A stretch of DNA of 64,000 nucleotides from Crocinitomicaceae bacterium (GCA_029238665.1 JAQWFQ010000024.1:62001-126000), one strand, 5' to 3'; shown: positions 55,287-64,000, numbered from the stretch's first letter. The notes: generated from the letters alone by a model not told the origin. Numbers and translations are program-made.

Positions 55287-56405
55287 TTAAAGTGATTTAG
55301 AAAATTCAAGAATGCTCTTTGCAAAATCACCCCATGAATCTGCAGATTTTTCAGCTTGTAAATTACGGCTAAACGAAGGCTTTAAACCTTCTAAAAAATA
55401 ACGAGTTATCTCACTTGAAATTAAATCAGCTTGCGGTTTTTTTACAATCAACCCCGTCTCATTGTGTCGGGTTTTTTCTTTCAAGCCACCAACATCTGTC
55501 GCTATAATAGGCAAGTCAAAATGATGTGAAATTGCAGTAATTCCACTTTGAGTAGCTCCTTTATAAGGCAACATACAGACATCTGCAGCAGAAAAATAAA
55601 CACCAACCTCAGCATCCGAAATATAGTTATTAAACAAGTGCACGCGCTCACCTAAATGAAGCGCATCTATGCGTTGTTGATAGGGGGCAAACGAACCGTA
55701 AACCTCTCCCGCTACAATTAGATGTATATCAGTTTCCACATCAGCCAATGCCTCAAGAAGCAAATCCAAACCTTTATAATCTCGAATAAATCCAAAAAAC
55801 AACAAGTATTTTTTACCCACTGGTAAACCAAGTTCTTTAATCGCATCTCCTTGATTTTTCTTTACTCCAAACTGGCTGTACACCGGGTGGTCTAACCTTA
55901 AATACTTAGCGTCAGGCTTGAGAGAAAGTAAATCCTTTAAAACAGCATCACTCATAACAACAAAGCCATCATTCTGTTTTAGAAAAAAATTATTGGCCCT
56001 TTTATCAAAAAAACGTTTTTCGTGGGGTATTACATTATGAAGGATACTAATTCGTTTTGTTTTTCTATTCAATCGCTTATGAACTACTCCCATTGAAGGA
56101 CCAAAAAAAGTCATCCAATACTGCCCAATAAACACATCAGGTTCAAATGCATTAATAACACTTGCAGTTGATCGAAAGCTACATGGATTAAGCGTATCTA
56201 AAGTGCGTTTCGCATCAATTTTATCTGGATTATCATCCGCTGTAACAAATTGCGAGGTTCCAGGAAACAAGAAACTAGGGTACTGGCGTTTGAACGTATG
56301 TGCTTTTACTTCATTTTCAAGTTCCAACGCACGATACAACATTGCACTAAACTGTGCTATACCACCACGATAAGGGTAAAAGGCAGATAGTAAACTAATC
56401 TTCAT
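55287..56405 (-). CDS. Glycosyltransferase family 4 protein
   Basis: A 372-residue GT-B glycosyltransferase. N-terminal donor/acceptor fold starts KISLLSAFYPYRGGIAQFSA; the C-terminal half has KYLLFFGFIRDYKGLDLLLE, a VCMLPYKGATQSGITAISHH segment with the catalytic Glu-type region, and DVGGLKEKTRHNETGLIV. It should transfer a sugar from a nucleotide or polyprenyl donor to an envelope glycan. It ends the GT2-GmhB-MORN-GT4 cluster on the same strand, 63 nt downstream of the MORN-like gene. Sugar unknown. Confidence 0.88.
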   Translation of the reverse strand: MKISLLSAFYPYRGGIAQFSAMLYRALELENEVKAHTFKRQYPSFLFPGTSQFVTADDNPDKIDAKRTLDTLNPCSFRSTASVINAFEPDVFIGQYWMTFFGPSMGVVHKRLNRKTKRISILHNVIPHEKRFFDKRANNFFLKQNDGFVVMSDAVLKDLLSLKPDAKYLRLDHPVYSQFGVKKNQGDAIKELGLPVGKKYLLFFGFIRDYKGLDLLLEALADVETDIHLIVAGEVYGSFAPYQQRIDALHLGERVHLFNNYISDAEVGVYFSAADVCMLPYKGATQSGITAISHHFDLPIIATDVGGLKEKTRHNETGLIVKKPQADLISSEITRYFLEGLKPSFSRNLQAEKSADSWGDFAKSILEFSKSL

Positions 56406-56468
56406 AACGGTACGAATATACTAGAATCTTAAGGAAGTTTTTATTACAATCAAAAAATAAAGGGACTC

Positions 56469-57224
56469 CTAATTATTCGGGTTAATTCCATTTGCTTTCA
56501 TGTAAGCCATTTTTTTCTTTAATCGCTCACCTTCTATCAACTCTCCCATAGCGTAATATTTCCGCATGTTCTCCTTACCAAACGAATCAAATCCCAAGCA
56601 CCACCCATGACGAACACCACCTTTATAACGCGTTAAGGTAGCCCGCTTCCCATTTGCACGAAAAGCCAACCAAACACCTTCCTTTTTACTGGCTATATAC
56701 TGCCCTGTTTCCATAACAGTAAAATCAGTGAAATACTTTGTGACCTCACCATGCAAAAGATTATCTGCATACATATAAACCCCTGAAGGAACCTGAGACA
56801 TATTACCTACATCTTTAGACACATAATAAACAACTTTTTTACCCGTCAACTTTCCACCTAAATAAGTCTCTGTACTACTTAAACGCTCAGACACTCCAAA
56901 GTTAACCCAAACACTATCCTTCAATTGATTTCTAAAAATCCCATAACTCATCATTGCACCATTTTCATGGTAATAATATGCCAGTGAACGCAATGAGTTG
57001 AGCTCATGCTTTATAATAGCCTTAACCTTTGATGATTTATAGTAATAAACAAACTCACCAACTGGCTTATCATCTATAAACTGCCCCGTATACTGAAGGG
57101 CATTTGTTCCTGCATATAACTTAGCCCATTCACCCTGTTTACGCCCTTGTGAATCAAGCTCATTGAGTTGACCAACACAAATAAAACAAGCAAACACAGA
57201 GATAAAAACTAAACTACACTTCAT
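56469..57224 (-). CDS. Secreted MORN/YwqK-like repeat protein
   Basis: A 251-residue protein with a signal peptide (MKCSLVFISVFACFICVG). The rest consists of repeats with G.W, YY and N motifs (GRKQGEWAKLYAGTNALQYT, VGEFVYYYKSSKV, KEGVWLAFRANGKRATL), resembling MORN or YwqK repeats. These bind membranes or serve as toxin-antidote modules in some systems; no toxin is adjacent. Its start overlaps the GmhB-like gene by 11 nt. Confidence 0.7.
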   Translation of the reverse strand: MKCSLVFISVFACFICVGQLNELDSQGRKQGEWAKLYAGTNALQYTGQFIDDKPVGEFVYYYKSSKVKAIIKHELNSLRSLAYYYHENGAMMSYGIFRNQLKDSVWVNFGVSERLSSTETYLGGKLTGKKVVYYVSKDVGNMSQVPSGVYMYADNLLHGEVTKYFTDFTVMETGQYIASKKEGVWLAFRANGKRATLTRYKGGVRHGWCLGFDSFGKENMRKYYAMGELIEGERLKKKMAYMKANGINPNN

Positions 57225-57768
57225 TTTTTATTTTTTTTGAAAATTCATATAAGCTTGAAACGGTTAAGTCCGCCTCCACACCTATAGCCTCCTCCGTCTT
57301 TATTCGCACTGTTTTCATACCAAGGTTTTTACCAAACAGGATGTCAGAATCTGTATCTCCCACCATAACGCAACGATCAAATTGTACTTCAGGATACTCC
57401 AACTGTGCAAGTTCTGCCATAGCAGGACCAGGTTTTCTCATGTCACAATCTGCCCCTTTTAAATTAGGAGCAAACAAACACTTATTTATTTTACCACCTT
57501 TTTCGTAAACTTCATCACACATATAAGTATGAATCTCTAAAAGGTTACCCTCAGTCATAAGTCCTTTACCTATCCCCTGTTGGTTTGTCACAACAAATGT
57601 CAAATGAAACACATTAGACAATGCAGCGATTGCCTCTTGTGCATTTTTTAGAAATTTAAACTCGGAAACACGGGTTACATAAGCTCCAAAAATACGCTCA
57701 TTAATAACACCATCTCGATCCAAAAACAAGGTCCATGTCTCATCAATATTCCAACTGCTAATTGACAT
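57214..57768 (-). CDS. HAD-IIIA phosphatase, GmhB-like
   Basis: A 184-residue HAD phosphatase. Motifs: LFLDRDGVINER (nucleophile Asp), VTNQQGIGKGLM, CDMRKPGPAMAELA and MVGDTDSDILFG. In heptose biosynthesis GmhB removes the C7 phosphate of heptose-1,7-bisphosphate. Here the usual zinc loop (Cys-x-His and Cys-x-Cys before RKP) is degenerate: CLFAPNLKGADCDMRKP keeps two Cys but has no His and a Met for the last Cys. It may have another sugar-phosphate substrate. It overlaps its neighbours by 11 nt on both sides, within an envelope-glycan cluster. Confidence 0.8.
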   Translation of the reverse strand: MSISSWNIDETWTLFLDRDGVINERIFGAYVTRVSEFKFLKNAQEAIAALSNVFHLTFVVTNQQGIGKGLMTEGNLLEIHTYMCDEVYEKGGKINKCLFAPNLKGADCDMRKPGPAMAELAQLEYPEVQFDRCVMVGDTDSDILFGKNLGMKTVRIKTEEAIGVEADLTVSSLYEFSKKIKNEV

Positions 57769-58717
57769 CGAGTGTTTTTTCTACAAGATAAACATTGCGT
57801 TGCGAAGAGTTTCTACCAATTAACTCAGCAATAAATCCAGCTAAGAAGAACTGTACTCCCATCACCATTGATGCCATTGCTATAAAAAATTCTGTTCGAC
57901 TAGAGATTAAGCTTCCCAATTGGTCAATGAAAATTTTATCAATAATTAAATAAAATGAAAAGCCAAAGCCAATCATAAACAAAACCATTCCGATGGCTCC
58001 AAAGAAATGCATTGGCTTCTTTGAAAATTTTCCAATAAATGCAACTGAAAGCAGATCTAAAGGTCCATTAACAAACCGGTTTAATCCAAATTTTGTAGTT
58101 CCATATTTACGTGATTGGTGTTGCACCACCTTCTCTCCAATCTTATCGAACCCTGCATATTTTGCTAACGGGGGAATGTAACGATGCATATCTCCATACA
58201 CCTCTATACTCTTGATAACAACATTCTTATAAGCCTTCAGGCCACAATTAAAATCGTGCAAATAAATCCCTGTAATTCGTCTAGCTGCCCAATTATAAAA
58301 CTTTGTTGGAATTGTTTTTGTAATTGGATCATATCGTTTTTTCTTCCACCCTGAAACAAGATCAAAATCCTCTTCCATAATCATCCGATACAATTCTGGT
58401 ATTTCCTCTGGAGAATCTTGTAAATCAGCATCCATTGTAATCACAACACAGCCTGACACAGCCTCAAATCCTTTTTGTAACGCTGCTGACTTCCCATAAT
58501 TACGCTGGAATTTTATCCCTTTAGCATTTGGGTATTCAACATGTAACTTTTCAATTACTCCCCAAGAGCCATCCTTGCTTCCATCGTCTATAAAGACAAC
58601 CTCAAATGAAAGCTTATGCTCATCCATCACACGCTTAATCCAGCTATACAATTCAAGCAAAGACTCTTCTTCATTAAAGAGTGGCACTACAATAGATATG
58701 TCGTATTTTAATTCCAA
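57758..58717 (-). CDS. Glycosyltransferase family 2, DPM1/GtrB-like
   Basis: A 319-residue GT-A glycosyltransferase with two C-terminal membrane helices (about 233-258 and 270-295). Motifs: SIVVPLFNEEESLLELY, VFIDDGSKDGSW, KFQRNYGKSAALQKGFEA and ITMDADLQDSPEEIPEL. It should attach sugar to polyprenyl phosphate, creating a lipid donor for the envelope enzymes such as the GT39-like protein at 32566, though linkage is inferred. It is first in the GT2-GmhB-MORN-GT4 cluster; a TATATTTG box is at 58740-58747. Confidence 0.9.
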   Translation of the reverse strand: MELKYDISIVVPLFNEEESLLELYSWIKRVMDEHKLSFEVVFIDDGSKDGSWGVIEKLHVEYPNAKGIKFQRNYGKSAALQKGFEAVSGCVVITMDADLQDSPEEIPELYRMIMEEDFDLVSGWKKKRYDPITKTIPTKFYNWAARRITGIYLHDFNCGLKAYKNVVIKSIEVYGDMHRYIPPLAKYAGFDKIGEKVVQHQSRKYGTTKFGLNRFVNGPLDLLSVAFIGKFSKKPMHFFGAIGMVLFMIGFGFSFYLIIDKIFIDQLGSLISSRTEFFIAMASMVMGVQFFLAGFIAELIGRNSSQRNVYLVEKTLDVN

Positions 58718-58739
58718 ATCGTTCTAAATTAGTTGTTAG

Positions 58740-58747
58740 CAAATATA
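58740..58747 (-). promoter_or_regulatory. -7 box of the GT2 cluster
   Basis: TATATTTG on the minus strand, 22 nt upstream of the GT2 start. No TTG at ideal spacing. Confidence 0.4.
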
Positions 58748-58788
58748 GCTATTCGTTTTTCAATTCTTAGAAAATGATCAATTCTAAA

Positions 58789-61125
58789 TTATCTAATTTT
58801 AATAATCTTAAACACCTCTGAAGAAGTCCTCAAAAAGTAAACACCTTCACTCAAAAAAGAAACATCAATAACCTCCTCTGAACCAGACATACAACCTGAC
58901 AAAACCTCACCGCCATCAGGCTTAACTATAGCATATACCTGATTAGGTCTACCCCCAGTAATCATCAGCTCATGAACAACAGGATTTGGGTAAACAAGTA
59001 CCGCATAATCTAACTCATCAAAACCAAGATCAGATGCTTCAGCTATAAAGAAATGATCAACTCCAGCCTCCGTAATATTAACCTGAGGGCTAATGTCTGA
59101 TGTTTTGAAAAAGAACTGCATTGTCGATGTAATTGAAATATAGTCTTGCAAACGAATACTCACTTCATGCCAGTTAAAAAAGTTGGCTGTATCACCATCA
59201 ACATACTCAAGAACAACCGTTGTTAAACCATTACTAACTGAAATCTCCAAGACATCATCTGGCGGAGAAACAGGACCATGAAAATTATAAAACCAACGCT
59301 CATAATTCACATAGGGATCTATATAACCTGTCAAATCTATCACAGGAGAAGTTAACGAAACCGTACCGTTATCAACATCGTCAAAATCGGAATCAAACGA
59401 TACCGCATTCCCTGTAACATAAGCAAAATCACCACAATCATTATTTGAATCTATACCTGGTGCTGAATTGCTACTCGTTGTATTGGGTACACCTCTCTCC
59501 CAAAGACCTGTCGTTGCAGTCCCTGATGTGTTCCATCCAAAATCAAATGTGAAATCATCGTAAATACCCGTGCTCAAAAACACATCTATACTACCGGTTG
59601 AATTATCAATGTTTAACTGATTGCAATACGTTATATACCCCCATTTACCTACGCTTACCGTATAGACATCTTCATAATACAATGTCAAATTTTCTTCACC
59701 AAGTGCATTCGTCTGTCCACCCACAGTTAGCAATGACATTTCAAGCCTAACATCAGCTCCATTAATAGGGGTTAATGAGCCATCCTCATAAACATTAACA
59801 GTAATGCCATACGGAGGAATGGGAACAAGCTGAACATTTTGGGTAGTTATAATTCCTGAATTAATTGACACACTTATTGTTTGTGAGTAATACCCTATTT
59901 TAAAATACGTAACATCAAAAACTCCTGCTGCTGCCATTCCTGTTGCATAAAAACCACTAGATGTACTATACTCCTGCTGATTCCCTCCAGTAATTGTCAC
60001 CTCCACATCGTCAATGGGATCTGTTGTTATTGAATTCGTAATAATTCCTTCCAGATATGATGCCTGGACATAATTTGGACTAAGTACAAACAATCCCTCC
60101 GATCTATCTGTTGCTAGAATTAACCCTGAAGGAAAATAAGGAAACGCCCCCCAACACCCATCATAATCTGTTGTCTGGTCAAAATAAGTATCATAATTAC
60201 CCACTTCAATCATATTGTACGGGTACGTTACATCATGCACAACTACCCCGTCAGAATAATAACTTGTAACAATATGATTGCCTAGTACATGTGTATTATG
60301 TGGAATCACACCCGCTCCTGGCGAGCTTTGAATACGGTCTATTTCAACAATATTAAACGGATCTGTAACATCGAAAGCCGCAATATAACCAGCTGACACC
60401 TCGTCAGTAGTAAAGGCATAGTCACCATTCTCTGTAGCCCAAACATTATGCGAAAACGTAGAAGGAGTTCCTGCTGTACCTAAAAGAATAGGGTTCGATT
60501 TATCAGTAACGTCAACCATACTTATAAACCCTTCGTAAAGATTTGCTAAATACATTGTGTCTCCTAAAACATAACCATCGTGCACATACCAATTATCAAA
60601 CACTCCCACCTCTATCGGGTTCATAGGATCTGTATGTACATCTAGTATAATTACTCCTTTATTTCCACGGTTAGCACCAAAAATATAAGCGTACCCAGAA
60701 GAATCAATAAATAAATTATGGGCAGATTCCCACTCATTATTAGCAGGACCATTATAGTAGCTTGTTGTCAAGGCTGTAGAACTTGGTAAGGGCGACAAGT
60801 CAATAATCAATAAACCACTAGAAGCCTCCGTAGTAATGTAAGCATAATCTCCCCATGTTTTTAAATCCCGCCAAACAGAAGGAATTCCTGGTTCCCAGAA
60901 AATTTCAACTGGATTTGAAGGTGTAGATAAATCGACCACAGAAGTTCCTTTTTCAGCACCAACAAGCCCATATTCATTACCATCTTCGTCAACATATCCC
61001 CACACATCATTTAGCATCGTTAAATGTTCGGACATATAATCTACATGACCTATTGAATCTATATTCAACTGTGACCAACATCCTAAAGACGCAACTAAAA
61101 CAACAACTGTTAATACTAATTTCAT
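58789..61125 (-). CDS. Choice-of-anchor-B-like T9SS type A protein
   Basis: A 778-residue exported protein. Signal peptide MKLVLTVVVLVASLGCWSQ. Residues about 20-370 form a beta-propeller-like repeat of the choice-of-anchor-B (LVIVP) type (VWGYVDEDGNEYGLVGAEKG, SVVDLSTPSNPVEIF, GYIAAFDVTDPFNIVEI, TDRSEGLFVLSPNY). About 370-540 hold two carboxypeptidase-regulatory-like beta modules, then a jelly-roll-like segment to about 700. The C-terminus (about 700-778) is a T9SS type A sorting domain (VLVYPNPVVHELMITG, EGVYFLRTSS). I chose the ATG at 61125; an upstream in-frame ATG at 61209 would add a non-signal extension. Function unknown, possibly adhesion. Confidence 0.85.
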   Translation of the reverse strand: MKLVLTVVVLVASLGCWSQLNIDSIGHVDYMSEHLTMLNDVWGYVDEDGNEYGLVGAEKGTSVVDLSTPSNPVEIFWEPGIPSVWRDLKTWGDYAYITTEASSGLLIIDLSPLPSSTALTTSYYNGPANNEWESAHNLFIDSSGYAYIFGANRGNKGVIILDVHTDPMNPIEVGVFDNWYVHDGYVLGDTMYLANLYEGFISMVDVTDKSNPILLGTAGTPSTFSHNVWATENGDYAFTTDEVSAGYIAAFDVTDPFNIVEIDRIQSSPGAGVIPHNTHVLGNHIVTSYYSDGVVVHDVTYPYNMIEVGNYDTYFDQTTDYDGCWGAFPYFPSGLILATDRSEGLFVLSPNYVQASYLEGIITNSITTDPIDDVEVTITGGNQQEYSTSSGFYATGMAAAGVFDVTYFKIGYYSQTISVSINSGIITTQNVQLVPIPPYGITVNVYEDGSLTPINGADVRLEMSLLTVGGQTNALGEENLTLYYEDVYTVSVGKWGYITYCNQLNIDNSTGSIDVFLSTGIYDDFTFDFGWNTSGTATTGLWERGVPNTTSSNSAPGIDSNNDCGDFAYVTGNAVSFDSDFDDVDNGTVSLTSPVIDLTGYIDPYVNYERWFYNFHGPVSPPDDVLEISVSNGLTTVVLEYVDGDTANFFNWHEVSIRLQDYISITSTMQFFFKTSDISPQVNITEAGVDHFFIAEASDLGFDELDYAVLVYPNPVVHELMITGGRPNQVYAIVKPDGGEVLSGCMSGSEEVIDVSFLSEGVYFLRTSSEVFKIIKIR

Positions 61126-61151
61126 TTTATTTTTTTTGTTACAAAAAGTGT

Positions 61152-61232
61152 TTAAAGGATAAAAATAGCCGCAATAATAAAGACAACAATAATTACAATA
61201 TATTGCCATACATCTACAAAATAAGGTGCCAT
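61152..61232 (-). CDS. Possible small single-helix membrane peptide, 26 codons
   Basis: A 26-codon frame starts at ATG 61230-61232 and stops at TAA 61152-61154, 26 nt before the next gene. It begins MAPYFVDVWQYIVIIVVFII and is almost entirely hydrophobic after position 10. It could be a small membrane peptide, a leader, or chance in AT-rich DNA. Confidence 0.25.
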   Translation of the reverse strand: MAPYFVDVWQYIVIIVVFIIAAIFIL

Positions 61233-61334
61233 TTTCTTACAGCTCTCCCTCAGCCCCATGAATCAAAGATAAAAGAATTCAAATACCCTTTAGTTTTAAG
61301 TATCAATTTACTTTTAAATGAGCGCTCAATTTGC

Positions 61335-61342
61335 TATCTTCG
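61335..61342 (+). promoter_or_regulatory. Possible -7 box for the E1 gene
   Basis: TATCTTCG, one base off TAnnTTTG, lies 21 nt before the ATG. No TTG at -33. Confidence 0.3.
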
Positions 61343-61363
61343 CACCTCTAATTTAGATATACT

Positions 61364-63808
61364 ATGGCAAAAACATCTATCCCAGAAACACTAGAATCAG
61401 TTGATTTCGAAGCATTCAAAAACGAAGTGATTGAAGACTACAAGTTAGCTTGTATTTCGAGAGAAACATCTTTACTAGGAAGACGTGAAGTCTTGACTGG
61501 AAAAGCAAAGTTCGGGATTTTTGGAGATGGAAAAGAACTGGCTCAAATTGCACTCGCGAAACAGTTTCAAAACGGTGATTTTCGATCGGGATATTACCGC
61601 GATCAAACCATCATGATGGCTATTGGGCAAATCAACGTTCAACAGTATTTTGCCGGATTATACGCACACACAGATGTGGAACAAGAGCCTCAATCTGCAG
61701 GCCGTCAAATGGGTGGGCACTTCGCTACAAGGAACCTAGACGAAAAAGGCAATTGGAAAAACTTGATGGAGCAAAAAAACAGCTCCGCAGACATGTCTCC
61801 AACCGCAGGTCAAATGCCTCGACTATTAGGTTTAGCTCAAGCTTCTAAAGTATACAGAAACAATCCTGCTTTAGCAGAGCTAGCAGAATTCAAGAAATTC
61901 ACCAACGGCGGAAATGAAGTTGCCTTTGGAACAATTGGTGATGCCTCAACATCGGAAGGTCCCTTTTGGGAAACGATCAATGCAGCAGGTGTTTTACAGG
62001 TTCCTATGGTAATGTCTGTTTGGGATGATGGGTATGGAATATCAGTACCTCGAAATAAACAAACAACCAAAGACAGTATCTCAGAGGCATTAGCCGGAAT
62101 GCAACGTACTAAAGACAAACCAGGGTATGAAATCTTTATAACAAAAGGTTGGGATTATGCTGACTTATGTTTGACTTACGAAAAAGCTGTCAAACTAGCC
62201 AGAGAAGAACATATTCCTGTTTTAGTCCACGTAAAAGAAGTAAATCAACCTCAAGGTCATTCAACGAGTGGGTCACACGAACGTTATAAAGATGAGGCTA
62301 GAATGCAATGGGAAATTGATTTCGACTGCATTTCAAAATTTGAACATTGGATTTTAACATTTAATACTGATGGACTAAGCATTGCTACGAAAGCTGAACT
62401 TGAAGCAATTCAAAAAGATGCTAAGAAATTAGTTCGTGACCAAAAAAATGCTGCCTGGAAAAACTTTACAGACTCTGTAAAAGAAGACCTTACAAACGCT
62501 GTCTCTTTAATTAAAGCTGTTGGAGAACAAAGTTCAAACAACGCCTTTATTAATAAAATTGCAGCTGACCTAGAAAAGGAAATGAATCCGATACGTAGAG
62601 ACATACTAGGTGCTTCTCGGAAGGTACTTCGCATGGTTCGTGAAGAAAATTTAAGCGCAAAAACAGCTTTATCCTCTTGGATACAAAGCCAACTTAAAGT
62701 TAATTTTGACAGATATAGCTCTCACCTACACTCAGAATCGGAATCTTCAGCAATGAACGTTGAACGTGTCGATCCAACATATGACGATGACGTTAAAATG
62801 GAGGATGGTAGAATTATCCTTAAAAATAATTACGAGAAAATTCTTGCCAACAATCCTGCCGTTCTTGTTTTTGGAGAAGATGCCGGGAAAATTGGTGGCG
62901 TAAATCAAACGCTAGAAGGAATGCAAGAGAAATTCGGTGAAGATCGCGTTTCGGACACAGGAATTCGTGAATGTACAATTATTGGACAAGGTATTGGAAT
63001 GGCCATGCGTGGATTAAGACCAATTGCAGAAATTCAATACTTAGACTACTTACTGTACGCAATACAAGTTATGTCTGATGATCTATCCACACTTCAGTAC
63101 AGAACAAAAGGTGGACAAAAATCACCTTTAATCATCAGTACACGTGGACATCGTTTAGAAGGAATTTGGCACAGTGGATCTCCAATGGGAATGATTGTGA
63201 ATTCAATTCGAGGAATGCATGTATGTGTACCTCGTAACATGACTAAAGCGGCTGGATTTTACAATACTCTATTGCAAGCAGACGAACCTGCATTGGTTAT
63301 TGAACCCCTAAATGGCTATAGAACAAAAGAACGTTTACCTAACAATATTGGGGATTTTAGAGAACCCCTAGGAATTCCTGAAATTGTAAAAGAAGGGAAT
63401 GACTTAACGATTGTTTCGTATGGGTCAACATTTAACCTATGTGAAGTAGCATCAAGCCAACTCGCCGAGCTGGGTATATCAGTTGAATTAATTGATGTTC
63501 AAACCTTACTTCCGTTTGATATTGAACACATGATTACTGATTCAATAGAGAAAACAAATCGTTTATTAATTGTTGATGAAGATGTTAGCAGTGGTGCAAC
63601 AGCATATATGCTTGATAAAATCTTGGTTGAACAAAAAGGATATTACCACCTAGACTCTGTACCAGAAACACTTAGTGCTAAAGACCATAGATCAGCCTAT
63701 AGCTCTGACGGAGACTACTTCTCTAAACCAAATATTGAGGACATTGTTGAAAAGGCATACACAATTATGCACGAATCAAGCCCCTTAGACTTTCCCTCCA
63801 TTTATTAA
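61364..63808 (+). CDS. Fused alpha/beta E1 of a 2-oxoacid dehydrogenase complex
   Basis: An 814-residue TPP-dependent E1 in which alpha and beta chains are one polypeptide. Residues about 1-400 are alpha-like: GDASTSEGPFWETINAAGVL (TPP site, GDx...N), VWDDGYGISVPRNKQT, and HSTSGSHERYKDEAR. About 480-814 are beta-like: VFGEDAGKIGGVNQTLEGM, IRECTIIGQGIGMAMRGLRP, SGSPMGMIVNSIRGMHVCVP and LIDVQTLLPFDIEHM. Its E2 and E3 partners are not adjacent. Substrate may be branched-chain 2-oxoacids or pyruvate; sequence alone does not settle it. This fused form is common in Bacteroidota. The next gene follows by about 30 nt on the same strand. Confidence 0.93.
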   Translation: MAKTSIPETLESVDFEAFKNEVIEDYKLACISRETSLLGRREVLTGKAKFGIFGDGKELAQIALAKQFQNGDFRSGYYRDQTIMMAIGQINVQQYFAGLYAHTDVEQEPQSAGRQMGGHFATRNLDEKGNWKNLMEQKNSSADMSPTAGQMPRLLGLAQASKVYRNNPALAELAEFKKFTNGGNEVAFGTIGDASTSEGPFWETINAAGVLQVPMVMSVWDDGYGISVPRNKQTTKDSISEALAGMQRTKDKPGYEIFITKGWDYADLCLTYEKAVKLAREEHIPVLVHVKEVNQPQGHSTSGSHERYKDEARMQWEIDFDCISKFEHWILTFNTDGLSIATKAELEAIQKDAKKLVRDQKNAAWKNFTDSVKEDLTNAVSLIKAVGEQSSNNAFINKIAADLEKEMNPIRRDILGASRKVLRMVREENLSAKTALSSWIQSQLKVNFDRYSSHLHSESESSAMNVERVDPTYDDDVKMEDGRIILKNNYEKILANNPAVLVFGEDAGKIGGVNQTLEGMQEKFGEDRVSDTGIRECTIIGQGIGMAMRGLRPIAEIQYLDYLLYAIQVMSDDLSTLQYRTKGGQKSPLIISTRGHRLEGIWHSGSPMGMIVNSIRGMHVCVPRNMTKAAGFYNTLLQADEPALVIEPLNGYRTKERLPNNIGDFREPLGIPEIVKEGNDLTIVSYGSTFNLCEVASSQLAELGISVELIDVQTLLPFDIEHMITDSIEKTNRLLIVDEDVSSGATAYMLDKILVEQKGYYHLDSVPETLSAKDHRSAYSSDGDYFSKPNIEDIVEKAYTIMHESSPLDFPSIY

Positions 63809-63838
63809 TCAATCTTATCTAGACTGAATAAGCACACG

Positions 63839-64000
63839 ATGAATTGGAATGAATACCACGCGAAATTTGCAGCAATTTTACACGGAGAAATTACCGCTAC
63901 ACCTTATGATAACCCAAGCTATCTAGAGTACGTAAAACTGAACAACTCAAGATCTAATCGTTGGTTAAAAAAAACAGACTTACTCGACGAAACTAAAGCT
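63839..64000 (+). CDS. Gene truncated by the right edge, possibly a thioredoxin-fold protein
   Basis: The frame opens with ATG at 63839, 30 nt after the E1 stop, and runs to the window end: MNWNEYHAKFAAILHGEITA, then a TPYDNPSYLEYVKLNNSRSN stretch and RWLKKTDLL. I recall a Bacteroidota thioredoxin-like family (Thioredoxin_9 type) with similar N-termini, but the diagnostic active-site region is beyond the edge. Treat as unassigned. Confidence 0.6.
   Translation, partial: MNWNEYHAKFAAILHGEITATPYDNPSYLEYVKLNNSRSNRWLKKTDLLDETKA

Noticed and set aside
56469-57224. Toxin-antitoxin module suggested by the YwqK-like repeats
   Set aside because: The protein has a signal peptide and no adjacent toxin-like gene; its neighbours are sugar enzymes.
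2-64000. A complete defence, prophage or secondary-metabolite cluster
   Set aside because: No group of adjacent genes with nuclease, helicase, capsid, integrase, NRPS or PKS features is present; the lone HNH protein is not enough.

Overview
The window is an AT-rich, gene-dense stretch of a Bacteroidota chromosome, most likely class Flavobacteriia, order Flavobacteriales (marine Crocinitomicaceae- or Cryomorphaceae-like; the family is a guess). The evidence is four secreted giants ending in type IX secretion (T9SS) sorting domains (three type A, one type B), promoter boxes of the Bacteroidota form TAnnTTTG with a TTG about 20 nt upstream, a fused SecDF, a fused E1 alpha/beta ketoacid dehydrogenase, a DUF4293 protein, PyrR with PyrB, and few Shine-Dalgarno sequences. 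I see no rRNA, tRNA, CRISPR array, prophage, complete insertion sequence or replication origin. Layout: 2-3400 is the 3' part of a T9SS repeat protein. 3465-15534 is a minus-strand housekeeping block (ABC-F ATPase, DUF4293, a lipoprotein, chorismate synthase, phosphohexomutase, ornithine aminotransferase, topoisomerase IV A and B). 15638-19687 holds RNase Z, a STAS protein, PyrB, PyrR, a SUI1/eIF1-like protein, a 44-residue Cys/Lys-rich protein that is easily missed, and a SiaB-like GHKL protein. 19705-24894 is a 1729-residue type B T9SS protein with twelve tandem repeats. 24959-28639 has a YkgJ-type Cys-cluster protein, FolD, a small outer-membrane protein and two FKBP-family proteins. 28640-29550 is the only sparsely coding stretch and carries a lone HNH nuclease. 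29551-37612 is envelope-related: a CotH/beta-helix protein, a GT39-like glycosyltransferase, an AI-2E-type permease, an L-2-hydroxyglutarate oxidase and an acyltransferase. 37665-41135 is a PNGase F-like/LamG T9SS protein. 41345-51896 mixes RNA-modification genes (TrmD, TsaC/Sua5, CCA transferase), a small operon (pRiA4b-like protein, methyltransferase, FKBP lipoprotein), SucD, a helical-repeat protein, an SPFH protein with a small membrane partner, and an exonuclease/GIY-YIG fusion. 52039-58717 has SecDF and a sugar/envelope operon (GT2, GmhB-like phosphatase, MORN-like protein, GT4). 58789-61125 is a choice-of-anchor-B-like T9SS protein. 61364-63808 is the fused E1, and a gene truncated by the right edge follows. 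How they work together: most genes are core metabolism and information processing. The accessory theme is surface display: SecDF exports precursors, T9SS sorting domains direct four large proteins to the surface, and the glycosyltransferases and acyltransferase probably decorate envelope glycans. I found no convincing new defence or mobile system. The items most worth a second look are the 44-residue Cys/Lys-rich protein, the near-leaderless promoter group including pyrR, the two repeat adhesins with recent internal duplications, the CotH/beta-helix and PNGase-like/LamG surface proteins, and the GmhB-like enzyme that lacks its zinc ligands. All calls were made by reading the sequence; no database search was run.
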